A stretch of DNA of 50,121 nt from an uncultured Bacilli bacterium (GTDB taxonomy: Bacteria > Bacillota_I > Bacilli_A > RF39 > UBA660). Position 1 is the first letter of the stretch, and each line of letters opens with the position of its first letter. Under the pieces are notes generated by a model. That model was not told the origin of the DNA. It made no database searches and worked only from the letters and a program-made list of their open reading frames with translations. The stretch covers positions 1-50,121 of the forward strand of contig CAKPCJ010000007.1 in assembly GCA_934141575.1 (NCBI GenBank). Direction: 5' to 3'. Below are positions 41,066 through 50,121 of this stretch, in pieces. A program made the translations under genes and the position numbers.

Positions 41066-42307
41066 TTAACCTAACATTAACCACTCTGGTTTAAAAATCA
41101 TAAGAGCGCCTATTAATATCATTATTAATCCGCCAACAAGATGTGATATTTTACCATATTTAGTAGATATACCACTTACTTCTAAAGTTTTCATTGCAAT
41201 AATAAATACAATTATATCATCTAATAAGAAGAACAATATGTATATTAATATGTACATCATATATGCAAAAGTAGTTAATTTATTTGATGACAGTAGAGAA
41301 GTAAACGCTATTGGGAGTCCAGCAGAACATGCTAATTCAACTATATTAACAGATGCTGCTAACACAATTATTCCTATCAGAGCAAGAATAAATGATTTGT
41401 TGTTAACTATCTCCTTTATCTTTGTAAAATATTTTTTGCGTTTTTTCTCATCAACAACTGTACAACCATCTTCTTTTGTAACAGTTTTAACAAAGCTCCA
41501 TAAATTTATAAATCCACCAGTAAGTGCAATTAAAGCAATTAGCAACTTAATCCAAGGAATAGTCATAACAAAATTTGTGAAATTAAGCCAAGCAACCATA
41601 AATAATAAATATACTAAAGCCGAAGTAACCAAGAAAGTTATTCCTAAGATCCATCTTTTTTTCTTATCCTTCATAGTTAGTAACATGCTTATCAAAAATA
41701 ATAATATCCACATAGCACATGGGTTAAATCCATCAACGGCACCCATTATAATCGCAACTATAGGAAGAGAAAATGATTTTAAATCAACCTCTTTATTTAT
41801 AAATGGTATTGTAACTACCCCCATATTTATATCATCTTCAGTTATTTCTTCACCTGTATTTTTAATATCTCCATTACTTTCTATGATAGAAAAATCATAA
41901 ACATCACTATTAGTTATATCACCAAGTTCTAATAATATATCTTCTTCTGTACTAGCAAGAGCCAAATTTATATTATATTTTATCAAATTCAGTGTTGAAG
42001 AACTAGAGTAACCTGACATTGCTGTATTATTAACTATAAAAAATGGAACGCCACTCAATGTAGTATTAAGTTTTTCAGCAGCTTTTATTGCCAAATCTCT
42101 ATTATTATCATTGTGCCATATTTCATACATGTATACTTTAATTGGATAAGAATCTTTTATGTACTCTAATTTTTCTTTTAATTGTTCACAATGCGGACAT
42201 TCTTTTCCATAGAAAAGATAAATATTAACTTTTTCTTTTGCAAAAGAATTTGGTATTAATACAATAAATAAAATTATTGCAAGTATTAATTTTTTTATAT
42301 ACTTCAT
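41066..42307 (-). CDS. Thioredoxin-CcdA fusion membrane protein
   Basis: A 413-residue protein. A signal peptide (cleavage near FAKEK) is followed by an extracytoplasmic thioredoxin/glutaredoxin-like domain with CPHC (GKECPHCEQL) and cis-Pro (SGVPFFIV). A six-helix CcdA/DsbD-type membrane domain follows, with the paired cysteines in FNPCAMW and ELACSAGLP. It probably moves reducing equivalents from cytosol to outside. The domain order, thioredoxin before the membrane part, differs from DsbD, where the thioredoxin domain is at the C-terminus. It is the last gene of the desulfurase-thioredoxin operon. Confidence 0.9.
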   Translation of the reverse strand: MKYIKKLILAIILFIVLIPNSFAKEKVNIYLFYGKECPHCEQLKEKLEYIKDSYPIKVYMYEIWHNDNNRDLAIKAAEKLNTTLSGVPFFIVNNTAMSGYSSSSTLNLIKYNINLALASTEEDILLELGDITNSDVYDFSIIESNGDIKNTGEEITEDDINMGVVTIPFINKEVDLKSFSLPIVAIIMGAVDGFNPCAMWILLFLISMLLTMKDKKKRWILGITFLVTSALVYLLFMVAWLNFTNFVMTIPWIKLLIALIALTGGFINLWSFVKTVTKEDGCTVVDEKKRKKYFTKIKEIVNNKSFILALIGIIVLAASVNIVELACSAGLPIAFTSLLSSNKLTTFAYMMYILIYILFFLLDDIIVFIIAMKTLEVSGISTKYGKISHLVGGLIMILIGALMIFKPEWLMLG

Positions 42308-42309
42308 AG

Positions 42310-42582
42310 CTAAACTCCCTTATCTAAATAATCATTTATCATCTTATCTAATTCATCAAATTTTTTTTCACCAGTAATTCTTTTTATCTCATTTCCAGCA
42401 TCATCATTAAAAATAATAACAGGCAATAAATCACCAACATTATATTTTTTTATTTCCTCTTCATCAATATCATAATCATACTCTATAATATTTAAATCGT
42501 ATTTTTCATTTAACTTTTTCCATATTGGTCTCATTACAAGACAACCAGGGCACCAAACAGCGCTTATTTTAATTATTTGCAT
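42310..42582 (-). CDS. Thioredoxin-like protein
   Basis: A 90-residue cytosolic thioredoxin fold with CPGC (AVWCPGCLVMRP) and cis-Pro (DLLPVIIF). It is slightly shorter than a standard thioredoxin. It lies 1 nt after the cysteine desulfurase stop and 2 nt before the Trx-CcdA gene, and is a likely electron donor to the CcdA-type membrane protein. Confidence 0.9.
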   Translation of the reverse strand: MQIIKISAVWCPGCLVMRPIWKKLNEKYDLNIIEYDYDIDEEEIKKYNVGDLLPVIIFNDDAGNEIKRITGEKKFDELDKMINDYLDKGV

Positions 42583-42583
42583 T

Positions 42584-43711
42584 TTACCTCCTTAATGAAA
42601 GCTCTTCGTAGCATATTTTGAAAGTATTAATAAAAGTATTTATTTCTTCTTCAGTAGTTTTATAGGAAATGCTAACTCGTAAAGTAGAAGAAGATATATC
42701 CTTATTATTAGTAAGTGCCATCACTGATGAAGAAATTGTATTACTTTTTGAACAAGCACTTCTAGTAGATATAAATATATCATATTTTTCTAATGCGTGT
42801 ATAAATGTTTCAGGTTTAATTCCAACTATGCTAAAGTTCAATATATGTGGTATTGAATTAGAAGTGCTATTTATATGTACGTTTTCATAAGTAGATAAAT
42901 TTTCTCGTAAAATCTTATTCAATTTATGCACATGTTCATATCTATTGTCAAAATCATTATAGACAAGTTTTAATGCCTTTGAAGTAGAAGCGATTAATGC
43001 TGTTGTAGGTGTTCCACTTCTATAAGCAGTAACACTTTTTCCACCATGTATAAGAGGTTCAATTGAGATATTTTTTCTTTTTATTAAACATCCACAACCT
43101 TTCATGGCGTATATTTTGTGTGATGAAAAACTAAATAAGTCAATCCCACTAAAATCTACTTTTATTTTTCCAATAGCTTGTGTTCCATCAACATGCAAAT
43201 AACATTTTGGATATCTTTTTAGAATTTCGCTAATTTCACTAATATTTTGCTTTATACCTATTTCACTATCGACAAGAGCCATAGTAACTAAAATAGTATC
43301 ATCTCTTATCAATGATTTTAAGTGATCTATATCTACCAAACCATTACTTTTTATATTAACTATATCTATTTCAAAACCATTCATTCCTAAATAATTAAGA
43401 GCACCTACAATCGATGAGTGTTCTAGGGGAGTTGTTATTATATGCTTCCCTCTATTTTGATATTTAAGTGCAATTCCTTTAATAGCTAAATTATTTGCCT
43501 CACTAGCACCAGAGGTATAGATTACCTCATAATCATTAATATTTAAAATATTTTTAATTTGACCAGTAGCGGCCTCTATCAATTTATTAGATTCAACCCC
43601 CAATTTATGTAGTGAATTTGGATTTGCAAAGTAATTCATACATACATTATCAAAGGTATTAAGGACCTCTTTATCAATAGGAGTAGTAGCTGAATAATCT
43701 AAATATATCAT
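42584..43711 (-). CDS. Cysteine desulfurase (NifS/IscS family)
   Basis: A PLP enzyme that takes sulfur from cysteine for Fe-S clusters and tRNA thiolation. The 375-residue protein has LDYSATTP at the N-terminus, TSGASEANNLAI, an HVDGTQA segment, the PLP lysine in SFSSHKIY, and the persulfide cysteine in TRSACS. The ATG at 43711 follows GGTGA by 5 nt. It heads an operon with two thioredoxin-related genes. No scaffold gene (iscU/sufU) adjoins it. Confidence 0.94.
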   Translation of the reverse strand: MIYLDYSATTPIDKEVLNTFDNVCMNYFANPNSLHKLGVESNKLIEAATGQIKNILNINDYEVIYTSGASEANNLAIKGIALKYQNRGKHIITTPLEHSSIVGALNYLGMNGFEIDIVNIKSNGLVDIDHLKSLIRDDTILVTMALVDSEIGIKQNISEISEILKRYPKCYLHVDGTQAIGKIKVDFSGIDLFSFSSHKIYAMKGCGCLIKRKNISIEPLIHGGKSVTAYRSGTPTTALIASTSKALKLVYNDFDNRYEHVHKLNKILRENLSTYENVHINSTSNSIPHILNFSIVGIKPETFIHALEKYDIFISTRSACSKSNTISSSVMALTNNKDISSSTLRVSISYKTTEEEINTFINTFKICYEELSLRR

Positions 43712-43832
43712 AATTATCACCAGATAAATTATATCATTAAAATAGTCAAAAAAAAAGAATTAAATATGTTTTATTAACGGCTTGAGGTCATTAGTTATTT
43801 GAATTAATACTTCTTTTTTTACCACTCATATA

Positions 43833-44336
43833 CTACCTCATTAGATTAATTGAGTTATTAACAGCTTTTATTAGTTCTTTATTTGATTTTATTTCATGTC
43901 CAGGTATATAATGTATATTTTTGTATTTCATATCATCAACCATGGTAAGATATTCAAAATAATCAAACCTATTATTATGAATACTAATAATGCACAATAA
44001 TATTTCGTAATATTTGCCAATACTTGTAGAATTAATATCATTTAATATTACGTTCATCTTTTTTATAAATGATTTTTCAATTATAGCTTCACTTTTTAAA
44101 TATTCTAAATCACTAAGTATACAGTTATTGTATTCACCGAAAACTATAGAGTGAATTAAATAACTGATTCTGCATAGCGCATATACTTTTAAATCTTTAT
44201 TTGCATTTTTTTTCAACCATTTTAAATAAAATTTATAATTATCTATTTCCTTTTGAAATATATCAGGAGTAATCTCAGTAGAATTTATTTCTTCAAGATG
44301 ACTATATAATTCATTGATTGTATCATTATTTTCCAT
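43833..44336 (-). CDS. Hypothetical helical protein
   Basis: A 167-residue, probably all-helical cytosolic protein, without signal or membrane segment. GGTGATGT precedes the ATG. I recognise no family. It diverges from addB and stands alone between that gene and the desulfurase operon. Confidence 0.65.
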   Translation of the reverse strand: MENNDTINELYSHLEEINSTEITPDIFQKEIDNYKFYLKWLKKNANKDLKVYALCRISYLIHSIVFGEYNNCILSDLEYLKSEAIIEKSFIKKMNVILNDINSTSIGKYYEILLCIISIHNNRFDYFEYLTMVDDMKYKNIHYIPGHEIKSNKELIKAVNNSINLMR

Positions 44337-44427
44337 ACTACATCACCAAAACCTATGAATTATGATAACATTAACATATATAAAAATCAATTAAATACAT
44401 GATATAATGTTAAAAGAGGTGATTATT

Positions 44428-46743
44428 ATGATAGATATAAGTGATAAAACGATAATAGTTACAAAATCTTGTGTTAAAAATGATTTGTTATTATATGCAT
44501 CTAAAAATTTAGATATCATTGATTTTAAAATAATGACAAAAAAAGAATTATTGGAGGATATAACCTTTTCGTATGCACCAGATGTATTGCAATATATGAC
44601 TAAGTATAATAAAACTATTAGTATTTGTAAGACAATATTGGATAATTTGTATTATGTAGATGACATAGATGGTATAAAAGAAGATTTAATATCAAATAAA
44701 AAGATAATTTATTCTGAAAGTATTATAACTAAGTATAAAAAAATTTACTTTTACGATATTGACATAGACCCATTTTTCTACAAAAAAATAAAAAAAATTA
44801 ATAAAAACATTGAAATAATAGAAGAGAAATCAAGCACAAACAGTGGCAACAAAGTTTTTGTTTTTAATACAGATGATATATCTGATGAAGTGTTATTTTT
44901 ATTTGACAAATGGTATGAGTTAATAAATAAAGGTATAGATATTAATAAGATAAAACTTGTTATACCAGATGATGAATATAATACATATTTAGAGTATTAT
45001 AGTGAATTATTTGGTATAAATGTAAATTTAAATACTAGGAAAAGTATTTATAGTTACGGTATTGCTCTTAAAATCTTAGAAAGATATAAGAATGGTGAAT
45101 CTTTATTTGATATAATAAAATCAATTGAACCAACAAACAATAAAATAATTGAAAGAATTGTAAATATAATAAATAAATACGATTGGAATAAAGATATCTA
45201 TGATTTATTAGTATATGAATTCAAAAATAATTACATAAATGATGAGAAATACTCTAATTCTATAGAGGTGTTTAGTATCGATGATATTACAATTAAAGAT
45301 GATGAATATTTGTTTATTGCAGGTTTTAATCAAAATTTAATACCACATATTAATAGGGATGACGATTATTTCAAAGATGATAAAAAGGAATTAATAGGAT
45401 TATTTACTTCAACACAAAAAAACAAATTATCAAAACAAGAAATTATTAAATTAGTAAATTCTTCGAAAGAAACATATATATCATATAAACTAAAAACTCC
45501 ATTTAATATATATACTAAATCATCATTATTAGAAAATTTTGAATTTGATGAATACAACTATGAACATGATTATGCAATTTCTCCATCTAAAATGTTTGAT
45601 AAGTATTTACTAAATTCTATGGTAGATGATGCGTATAAATATGGCATTAAAAATGAAAGCTTAGAAATATTATTATCAAATGTAGAAAATGATTATGGTA
45701 CGTATAATAATAAATTTAAAGGTATAGAAATAAATACTCTAAACAAACTATTGAAAGATGAAATAAAATTATCTTATACAAGTATAAATTCTTATTACGA
45801 ATGTGCATATAAGTATTATTTAAAGTATTTATTAAAAATAAAAGAGGATTCAAGTAACATTGATTCACTTTTCCTAGGAAATTTATTTCACTATGTTTTG
45901 TCTGAAGTGTTTAATGGAAGTAAAACAATAAAAGAATTAATTAATGAGTTTGTTAAGGAAAAACAACTTAATGTAAAAGATAAATTGTACTTGAAAAAAT
46001 ATGAGAGAGAATTAGAACTATTAATAGATGTAATAAATGAAAATAGAAATAGATCGCATTTCAAAGATTTATATTATGAAAAAGAGATTAACATTACATC
46101 AACGAATAAGATAAAAGTAACATTAACTGGTAAAATAGATAAAATATTATCGTTTGATGACGGTATTAATAATTACGTAATTATAATAGATTATAAAACC
46201 GGAAATTTAAAAGTAGAATATAACAATATTGTATTTGGATTAAATATGCAACTATTTATATATGCTTATTTACTTAAAAATGGTGGAATTTTACCTAATC
46301 CCGAAATTGCAGGCTTTTACCTTCAAAATATAGGACACGACTTATTAAAAAAGCAAGAAGGTAAGACAAATAATGAACTTATAAAAAATGAATACAAATT
46401 GTATGGATATAGTAAAGAAAATATTGATATAATAGAAAAATTTGATAATGACTTCTCATCATTAAAAAATTTAAAAGTGAAAACGGATGGAACATTTTAT
46501 AGTAATTCACTTGTATTTAGTGATGAACTTTTAAAAAAATTTTTGGATATTGTAGAAGACAAAGTCAATGAAGCATCTGCAAATATAATTAGCGGAAATT
46601 ATGAAATAAATCCCAAAGAATTAAATGATAAAAATATTTCTTGTGAATATTGTAAATACTTTGATATATGTTACAGGAAAAACAGAGATGTAAATGTATT
46701 GAAACAACTTGACATAGATGATTACGTAAAGGCAGGTAAATAA
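44428..46743 (+). CDS. addB: AddB-like helicase-nuclease subunit, shortened
   Basis: A 771-residue subunit of the AddAB recombination enzyme that processes double-strand breaks. The C-terminal RecB-type nuclease is intact in pattern (GKIDKI, then IIDYKTG). The Fe-S cysteines are present: one in YYECAYKYYL and three in CEYCKYFDIC. The N-terminal helicase-like half is short, and no Walker A motif is visible near the start, unlike B. subtilis AddB of about 1,160 residues. The ATG at 44428 follows AGAGGTGA. addA begins 1 nt after its stop. Confidence 0.88.
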   Translation: MIDISDKTIIVTKSCVKNDLLLYASKNLDIIDFKIMTKKELLEDITFSYAPDVLQYMTKYNKTISICKTILDNLYYVDDIDGIKEDLISNKKIIYSESIITKYKKIYFYDIDIDPFFYKKIKKINKNIEIIEEKSSTNSGNKVFVFNTDDISDEVLFLFDKWYELINKGIDINKIKLVIPDDEYNTYLEYYSELFGINVNLNTRKSIYSYGIALKILERYKNGESLFDIIKSIEPTNNKIIERIVNIINKYDWNKDIYDLLVYEFKNNYINDEKYSNSIEVFSIDDITIKDDEYLFIAGFNQNLIPHINRDDDYFKDDKKELIGLFTSTQKNKLSKQEIIKLVNSSKETYISYKLKTPFNIYTKSSLLENFEFDEYNYEHDYAISPSKMFDKYLLNSMVDDAYKYGIKNESLEILLSNVENDYGTYNNKFKGIEINTLNKLLKDEIKLSYTSINSYYECAYKYYLKYLLKIKEDSSNIDSLFLGNLFHYVLSEVFNGSKTIKELINEFVKEKQLNVKDKLYLKKYERELELLIDVINENRNRSHFKDLYYEKEINITSTNKIKVTLTGKIDKILSFDDGINNYVIIIDYKTGNLKVEYNNIVFGLNMQLFIYAYLLKNGGILPNPEIAGFYLQNIGHDLLKKQEGKTNNELIKNEYKLYGYSKENIDIIEKFDNDFSSLKNLKVKTDGTFYSNSLVFSDELLKKFLDIVEDKVNEASANIISGNYEINPKELNDKNISCEYCKYFDICYRKNRDVNVLKQLDIDDYVKAGK

Positions 46744-46744
46744 T

Positions 46745-49700
46745 ATGACAAAATGGACTGATGAACAAAAATACGCTATTGAAGTAGAAAACAACAATGT
46801 AATAGTATCTGCCGGGGCAGGAAGTGGAAAAACGGCGGTACTAACCGAAAGAGTAATTACAAAACTAAAAAATGGAATTTCACTTAAAAACCTAGTTATA
46901 TTAACATTTACAAATGCCGCAGCACAAGAAATGAAAATAAGAATAAAAAACAAAATAATAGAAGAAATAAATAAAGGTTTTAATCTAAATACAGAACTAG
47001 ATTATATTGACCAAGCAATTATATGTACATTTGATTCATATGCACTATATTTAGTGAAGAAATACAGTGATATTTTAAACATAGATAAGAACATAACAAT
47101 AGGTGATAAAATTGTATTTGATATAAAGTTAGATGAAATAATAGATGAAATATTTGATGAAAAATATAACAACGAAGAAAAAGATTTCTTGGAATTAATT
47201 GATTCATATACAGTAAAAAATGATGAAAAAATAAAAAAAGTAGTTAAAGATTTTTATAATTCATTAAATAATAGATATGGAAAACAAGAATATTTGAATA
47301 ATTATATTGGAGAAAAATATAGTGAAGACTACATAAATAGTTCAATAAAAGATTATCTTGAATTAATAAACAAATCAGTATTAATTATAAAAGAAGAATT
47401 ATATAAGTTAAATGTTGCGGAAGAACAAGAATATGTTGAAAAGTTAAGAGATTATTTAGCAGATTTAGTAGTTATAAATGGCTATGACGGTTTTAAAGAG
47501 TATGTAGATAATTTATCAAATCTTCCAAGACTTCCTAAAAATGCTAGTGAGTTATTAGTAAATGCAAAAGATAATATAAAAAAACAACTAGATAATATAA
47601 AAAAATTATGTAAATATAAAAATGTTAATGAAATAAAAGATTCAATAATGCGTACAAAAAAGTATATAGAAACAATTATTAGTTTATTAAAACTAATAGA
47701 CATTAAAATGAATGAATTTAAAAGACAAAATAATATTTATGATTTTATAGATATAGCCTGTCTTGGAATAGATTTGTTAAAAAATAATTCAGAAGTAAGA
47801 GAAAGCATAAAGCAAGAAATAAATGAAATAATGATAGATGAATATCAAGATACAAATGATATACAAGATATATTTATCTCTTACATAAGCAACAATAATG
47901 TATACATGGTTGGAGATGTAAAACAATCAATATATAGATTTAGAAATGCAAATCCAAAATTGTTTATGAAAAAATATAATGATTATTCTAATAGCAGTAA
48001 TGGAATAAAAATAGATCTTATAAAGAACTTTAGATCTAGAAAAGAAGTATTAAACGATATAAATGTTGTATTCGATGACATAATGGATGAAGAAATAGGT
48101 GGTGCAAACTATAAAGAAAGTCATAGATTAGTATTTGGTAATGAAGTTTATGACAAGTTTTCTGATGAAAACTACAGCTTAGAAATATATGACTATGATT
48201 CTAAGAATTCAAAAAAAGAAGAGATAGAGGCTTTCGTAATAGCAAGGGATATAAAGTATAAAATGGACAACGAATATCAAGTATACGATTTTAAATTAGA
48301 CAAATTAAGAAAAGTAGAATACAATGATTTTTGCATATTACTAGATAGAAGCAGACAGTTTGATTTATATAGAAAAGTATTTGAATACCTAGGTATTCCA
48401 TTATCAGTACACAAAAATGATTCATTTATACATTCTGATGAAATGTATACAATATTAAATTTGTTAAAAGTTATCTATTCATATAAAAATAAAAGCTACA
48501 TGTACCAGTACTTTAGACACAGTTTTATGAGTATAGTAAGGAGTTTCCTATTTGAGTTTAGCGATGATAGTATAACTAAACTAATGATAGATGAAGATAT
48601 ATTGAAAAGTATAAGTAGTGAAGAATCAGAATTTTATCAAATATATTTAAAAACTAAAAATATAAGTAACAATATTGAGTATATGACTTTAGATCAAATA
48701 CTATTAAGTATATATAAAGAATTTAATATTAGAGAAAAAATATCAACACTAGGCAACTTTAATAATATAAAAATAAAACTGGATTATTTATTAAATAAAG
48801 CAAGTGAACTATCAAACATTGGATATTGTTTATATGATTTTATTAACTACATAGACAAAGTAATAAATGATGAAGATAAGGATATTGAATTTAAATCAAA
48901 TGATAACAATAACAGGAGTGTATCAATAATGACAATTCATGCATCAAAAGGACTAGAATTTAATATATGTTATTTTCCTGGACTTTATAAACCATTTTCA
49001 AAAAATGATATTCAAAAACAATTTTTATATAGTAATAAATACGGTTTTATAATTCCATATATTGATGAGGGTTTAGACAATACAATATACTTAGATTTAG
49101 TAAAAGATGATTACAAAAAAGATGAAATTTCAGAACGTTTAAGATTATTCTATGTAGCATTAACAAGAGCAAAACAAAAAATGATAATGTTAGTAAATGA
49201 CTACGAAAATGAAGAAAAGATAATAACACTAGATCAAAGGTTAGAGTATAACAGTTTTAGAGCAGTATTATTATCCTTAAAAGATTCATTAAAGAAATAC
49301 ATAAAAGAAGTCTTAGATACATCAATAGATAACAATTATAAGAATTTAAAATTAATTGAAAAACTAGATTATAATAAATCAAAAAATATAATACACAAAA
49401 ATTTACAATTAGAATCAAAACTTATAAATGAAGTGAGCTTTTCTAAAAAAGTTCACATGCTTATCGATAATGAAACTAGAAAAAATATAGAATATGGAAA
49501 AGAAATTCACAGGAGTTTAGAACTTGCGGATGATAATGACAAAGTTGTTCACATATTTAATAAAAAAATGTTTGAAATAGGAATAGATATGAACAAAGTA
49601 TCTAAATATCATGAGTACGAGTTTATTTATGATGACGAAGGAACGATAAGACATGGAATAATTGATTTATTAATAGAAGATGATAATGACATGTACATAA

Positions 49701-49849
49701 TAGATTACAAACTAAAAAATATAGAAAGCAAAGAATATATAAAACAGCTTGATGGATATAAAAAGTATATTGAAAAGAAAAGTAAAAAGAGAGTAAGTTG
49801 TTACTTATATTCAATACTCACTTCAACTCTTGAAAAAATAAATTTTTAA
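46745..49849 (+). CDS. addA: AddA helicase-nuclease subunit
   Basis: A 1,034-residue SF1 helicase with fused nuclease. Walker A is SAGAGSGKTAVL; motif II is DEYQDTND; GDVKQSIYRFR, TIHASKGLEF and YVALTRAKQK follow. The C-terminal nuclease has GIIDLLIED, IIDYKLK and QLDGYKKY. It works with AddB to resect DNA ends for recombination. It is somewhat shorter than B. subtilis AddA (about 1,230). Together with addB it forms a two-gene operon. Confidence 0.95.
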   Translation: MTKWTDEQKYAIEVENNNVIVSAGAGSGKTAVLTERVITKLKNGISLKNLVILTFTNAAAQEMKIRIKNKIIEEINKGFNLNTELDYIDQAIICTFDSYALYLVKKYSDILNIDKNITIGDKIVFDIKLDEIIDEIFDEKYNNEEKDFLELIDSYTVKNDEKIKKVVKDFYNSLNNRYGKQEYLNNYIGEKYSEDYINSSIKDYLELINKSVLIIKEELYKLNVAEEQEYVEKLRDYLADLVVINGYDGFKEYVDNLSNLPRLPKNASELLVNAKDNIKKQLDNIKKLCKYKNVNEIKDSIMRTKKYIETIISLLKLIDIKMNEFKRQNNIYDFIDIACLGIDLLKNNSEVRESIKQEINEIMIDEYQDTNDIQDIFISYISNNNVYMVGDVKQSIYRFRNANPKLFMKKYNDYSNSSNGIKIDLIKNFRSRKEVLNDINVVFDDIMDEEIGGANYKESHRLVFGNEVYDKFSDENYSLEIYDYDSKNSKKEEIEAFVIARDIKYKMDNEYQVYDFKLDKLRKVEYNDFCILLDRSRQFDLYRKVFEYLGIPLSVHKNDSFIHSDEMYTILNLLKVIYSYKNKSYMYQYFRHSFMSIVRSFLFEFSDDSITKLMIDEDILKSISSEESEFYQIYLKTKNISNNIEYMTLDQILLSIYKEFNIREKISTLGNFNNIKIKLDYLLNKASELSNIGYCLYDFINYIDKVINDEDKDIEFKSNDNNNRSVSIMTIHASKGLEFNICYFPGLYKPFSKNDIQKQFLYSNKYGFIIPYIDEGLDNTIYLDLVKDDYKKDEISERLRLFYVALTRAKQKMIMLVNDYENEEKIITLDQRLEYNSFRAVLLSLKDSLKKYIKEVLDTSIDNNYKNLKLIEKLDYNKSKNIIHKNLQLESKLINEVSFSKKVHMLIDNETRKNIEYGKEIHRSLELADDNDKVVHIFNKKMFEIGIDMNKVSKYHEYEFIYDDEGTIRHGIIDLLIEDDNDMYIIDYKLKNIESKEYIKQLDGYKKYIEKKSKKRVSCYLYSILTSTLEKINF

Positions 49850-49868
49850 AATAAGGACAAATGTAAAT

Positions 49869-49896
49869 ACACTTATTTCTGGCGGATCATATTATA
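49869..49896 (+). promoter_or_regulatory. Possible sigma-K/sigma-E-type promoter
   Basis: CATATTATA (49888-49896) fits the sigma-K -10 pattern CATAnnnTA, with AC at 49869-49870, 17 nt upstream. No good vegetative -35/-10 pair is apparent in this short gap. Confidence 0.35.
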
Positions 49897-49918
49897 TGGT
49901 AGATAAGGAGGAAATAAA

Positions 49919-50121
49919 ATGTTTGCACAAGATAGATGTTTTGATATGGAAAGACCAGATATCGAAGGAAGTGCTATTGATATCGATGTAAATGTTGATC
50001 CATACATGGGGATGACTCAAACAATGACAAATGCTAATGTTAATACCCTAACTAATATGAATTATTCTCAACCTATGGTTACAAGCATGCCAACTATGAC
50101 TACTCAAACTATGGCTCAACC
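49919..50121 (+). CDS. Partial gene, unknown, Met/Thr/Asn-rich
   Basis: It starts at an ATG with AAGGAGGA about 7 nt upstream and runs off the right edge, giving 67 visible residues. The product begins MFAQDRCFDMERPDIEG and becomes low-complexity (Met, Thr, Asn, Gln, Pro). That composition and the sigma-K-like promoter would fit a coat or surface protein, but the family is not recognised and the C-terminus is missing. Confidence 0.65.
   Translation, partial: MFAQDRCFDMERPDIEGSAIDIDVNVDPYMGMTQTMTNANVNTLTNMNYSQPMVTSMPTMTTQTMAQ

Noticed and set aside
1..50121. Mycoplasma-type code with TGA as Trp, suggested by the very AT-rich sequence
   Set aside because: TGG encodes conserved Trp residues and TGA ends several genes at the expected place, for example the XRE gene at 3290 and the permease at 10329.

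Overview
The window is AT-rich DNA with the standard bacterial code (TGG for Trp, TGA as stop) and Bacillota-type content: AddAB, an LtaS-family enzyme, PflBA, NAD-dependent LigA, a DUF1292 protein, TTG/GTG starts and strong GGAGG ribosome binding sites. It looks like a low-GC, fermentative Bacillota, probably an uncultured gut-type lineage. That placement is inference; no 16S gene is present.

Layout. 1-3.8 kb is an accessory stretch: two small XRE regulators, a lipoprotein, several small unknown genes, a pair of matching operators, a DnaA-box/short-repeat patch and a shortened orphan 5S rRNA-like sequence. 3.9-9.9 kb is core: tsaE-tsaB-rimI-like-tsaD (tRNA t6A), then pflB-pflA and a small membrane protein. 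24.3-50.1 kb is again mostly core: a DUF1292 pair, pcrA, a nucleotidyltransferase, ligA, membrane-anchored unknown proteins, a degenerate GGDEF sensor, a YihY/BrkB protein, an ltaS-like gene, a DUF368 (PopT-like) gene, a Tim44-like/SPFH zinc-ribbon pair, a cysteine desulfurase/thioredoxin/Trx-CcdA operon, addB-addA, and a truncated gene at the right edge behind a sigma-K-like promoter.

The striking region is 10.3-24.2 kb. A single minus-strand NitT/TauT-type ABC transporter operon (binding protein, ATPase, permease) is cut into pieces by three different mobile elements. Each carries its own large serine recombinase and its own cargo. E1 (about 5.7 kb) splits the ATPase just after its LSGGMKQ signature. 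E2 (about 2.4 kb) and E3 (about 3.2 kb) split the binding protein twice, leaving an isolated segment of about 75 bp between them. Short direct repeats (8, 6 and 6 bp) flank the elements. Joining the two ends of each element gives a dyad-symmetric attP-like site. Joining the host flanks restores uninterrupted reading frames: 328 codons plus stop for the binding protein and 248 plus stop for the ATPase. Precise excision of all three would therefore rebuild a complete transporter operon.

E1 and E3 share a layout. In both, a tiny gene overlaps the recombinase start by exactly 8 nt, and the recombinase stop lies 23-24 nt from the crossover centre. E1 also carries a tandem-HTH regulator with a 31-bp operator-like palindrome at a divergent promoter. 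The cargo genes encode membrane-anchored extracytoplasmic proteins: thioredoxin-fold proteins in E3, a DUF5684-like protein with fourteen 10-residue repeats and a zinc ribbon in E2, and two unknown proteins in E1. Whether the three insertions act as reversible switches or simply mark a hotspot in a dispensable operon cannot be settled from one sequence.
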